Assembly: GCF_007990445.1 (NCBI RefSeq)
Contig: NZ_AP019841.1
Span: forward strand, 1,302,001 to 1,366,000
Length of the DNA: 64,000 nt
Source: Leptotrichia wadei
Lineage (GTDB): Bacteria; Fusobacteriota; Fusobacteriia; Fusobacteriales; Leptotrichiaceae
Direction: 5' to 3'
In this document: one piece after another, positions 62,983-64,000 of the stretch
How the letters are laid out: every line of letters begins with the position of its first letter
Position numbering within the stretch: the first letter of the stretch is position 1
Notes under the pieces: generated by a model
What the model was told of the DNA's origin: nothing
Seen by the model: only the letters and a program-made list of their open reading frames with translations
Database searches by the model: none
Translations under genes and position numbers: made by a program

Positions 62983-64000
62983 TTAACTCAAAAATTCATC
63001 ACTTGTAGCGAATTTCAAATATCCACCAAATTTCAAGATTTTAAGTTCTCTTTCTGAACCATTGAATTTAGCAGGAAATTCGATATTTTTAGTAAGATTT
63101 TTAACAATAAATCTTCCATTTATCAATGAATTTGGAATATCTGATAATTGTAATTCGTCATATTCATCTATATTGTTGTAATCTTCTACATTTTCAAATT
63201 CTAATGGTATAATTCCACTGTTAATCAAGTTTGCTTTGTGAATTCTTGCAAATGATTTTGCAATAACAGCTTTTATACCAAGATAAAGTGGTAATAATGC
63301 AGCATGTTCACGGCTAGAACCTTGTCCATAATTTTCTCCACCGACAACGATTCCACCATCATTTTTTTCAGCTCTTTCTTTGAAATCTGGAATAATTGTT
63401 TCAAAACAGTGTTCAGATAATTTAGGAATATTTGAACGGAATGGCAATAACGCAGCATTCGATGGACAAATATCATCTGTTGTAATATTATCTCCTGTTT
63501 TTAAAATAACTTTTTTAGTAAAGCTGTCTTTTAATTCTTCTCCAATTGGGAATGGCTTAATATTAGGCCCCATAACAATTTTTACAGCTTCTCTTTCTTT
63601 TTTCGCTTCATCTTCATTAGGATTTGGGAAAATGAAATAATTATCTGAAACTTCAAATTTTTCTGGCTCATCAATAATAATTTCTGCTCCCAATTCTCTT
63701 GGATCTGTTAAATATCCTGTAATTGCTGATGCAGCAGCTGTTTCTGTACTAACTAAATAAACTCCAGCACTCATTGTTCCGCATCTTCCCTTGAAGTTTC
63801 TGTTAAATGTTCTAAGTGAGATTCCATCTGTTTTTGGTGCTTGTCCCATTCCGATACAAGGTCCACACGCAGCTTCTAGCAATCTCGCACCAGCTGCTAT
63901 AAATTTAGCCAATGCTCCATTTTCTGAAATCATTTTCATAATGTTACTTGAACCTGGCGATAAAACAAGACTCACATCTGGGTGAACTTTTTTCCCATCT
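62983..64000 (-). CDS. acnA: aconitate hydratase, C-terminal part
   Basis: Partial: 339 codons up to the right edge; the gene starts outside the window, since the frame stays open through 64000 (…[18 protein letters not shown]). Cluster cysteines are in [35 protein letters not shown] and the C-terminal swivel domain ([60 protein letters not shown]) follow. It isomerises citrate to isocitrate. First of three genes leading to 2-oxoglutarate for glutamate synthesis. Confidence 0.95.
   Translation of the reverse strand, partial: DGKKVHPDVSLVLSPGSSNIMKMISENGALAKFIAAGARLLEAACGPCIGMGQAPKTDGISLRTFNRNFKGRCGTMSAGVYLVSTETAAASAITGYLTDPRELGAEIIIDEPEKFEVSDNYFIFPNPNEDEAKKEREAVKIVMGPNIKPFPIGEELKDSFTKKVILKTGDNITTDDICPSNAALLPFRSNIPKLSEHCFETIIPDFKERAEKNDGGIVVGGENYGQGSSREHAALLPLYLGIKAVIAKSFARIHKANLINSGIIPLEFENVEDYNNIDEYDELQLSDIPNSLINGRFIVKNLTKNIEFPAKFNGSERELKILKFGGYLKFATSDEFLS

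Overview
The window is AT-rich DNA with short operons, strong GGAGG-type ribosome binding sites and many N/K/E-rich proteins. The housekeeping gene content, several large DKNYY-repeat secreted proteins and the overall style point to Leptotrichia or a close relative (Fusobacteriota). The genus is an inference from content and style; no 16S or other marker lies in the window.

Left part (1-25 kb, almost all minus strand): conserved chromosomal genes. These are a partial HAD phosphatase, yqhQ, a disA-radA-coaD-rnc group (c-di-AMP synthesis, DNA repair, CoA, RNA processing), fabF and acpP (fatty acids), pdxS-pdxT (vitamin B6), a SWIM-SNF2 helicase, a rimI-like acetyltransferase, a long lepB, rplS, an ArsC/Spx-like protein, sppA between two small membrane proteins, uvrB, era, yjdM, and a pseudopilin-comEC pair. 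Between uvrB and the membrane gene at 18631 is a near-consensus promoter, a ~72-nt structured leader with its own terminator, and a 30-codon stub. This looks like the front end of a decayed Abi-type gene.

Middle part (25-44 kb, almost all plus strand): an accessory island. Two J-domain-like membrane proteins, each broken by a single-base frameshift, precede an HscC-like Hsp70. Then come secreted DKNYY-repeat proteins (one truncated, one frameshifted), a duplicated fragment of the Hsp70 gene and a YwqG-family protein. Directly after the last DKNYY gene, at 38751-39036, is a compact locus: a small RNA with promoter and terminator, then a 21-codon hydrophobic ORF whose Shine-Dalgarno region is perfectly complementary (15 nt) to that RNA. 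I read this as an undescribed type I toxin-antitoxin-like module. After an esterase there is a run of unrecognised small and membrane proteins, including a DUF4299 protein and three membrane-anchored proteins with PH-like C-terminal domains.

44.4-50.5 kb (minus strand): a tightly coupled three-gene cassette. It encodes a 980-residue protein with three RNA-polymerase-alpha-CTD-like domains and a sigma region 4-like helix-turn-helix, a ParB-like protein, and a SNF2-type helicase. The gene combination and overlap suggest a mobile defence or DNA-surveillance system that I cannot match to a named one.

Right part (50.9-64 kb): M20 peptidase, RlmD-like methyltransferase, PduO-type cobalamin adenosyltransferase, proC and a ROK kinase on the plus strand. 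On the minus strand are two PepSY proteins, a histidine kinase/response regulator pair, a GntR-UTRA regulator and an aconitase-isocitrate dehydrogenase-citrate synthase operon (the oxidative branch to 2-oxoglutarate), with aconitase cut by the window edge. Two families of short dispersed repeats, one often as inverted pairs, recur in the intergenic gaps. No rRNA, tRNA or CRISPR array was seen.
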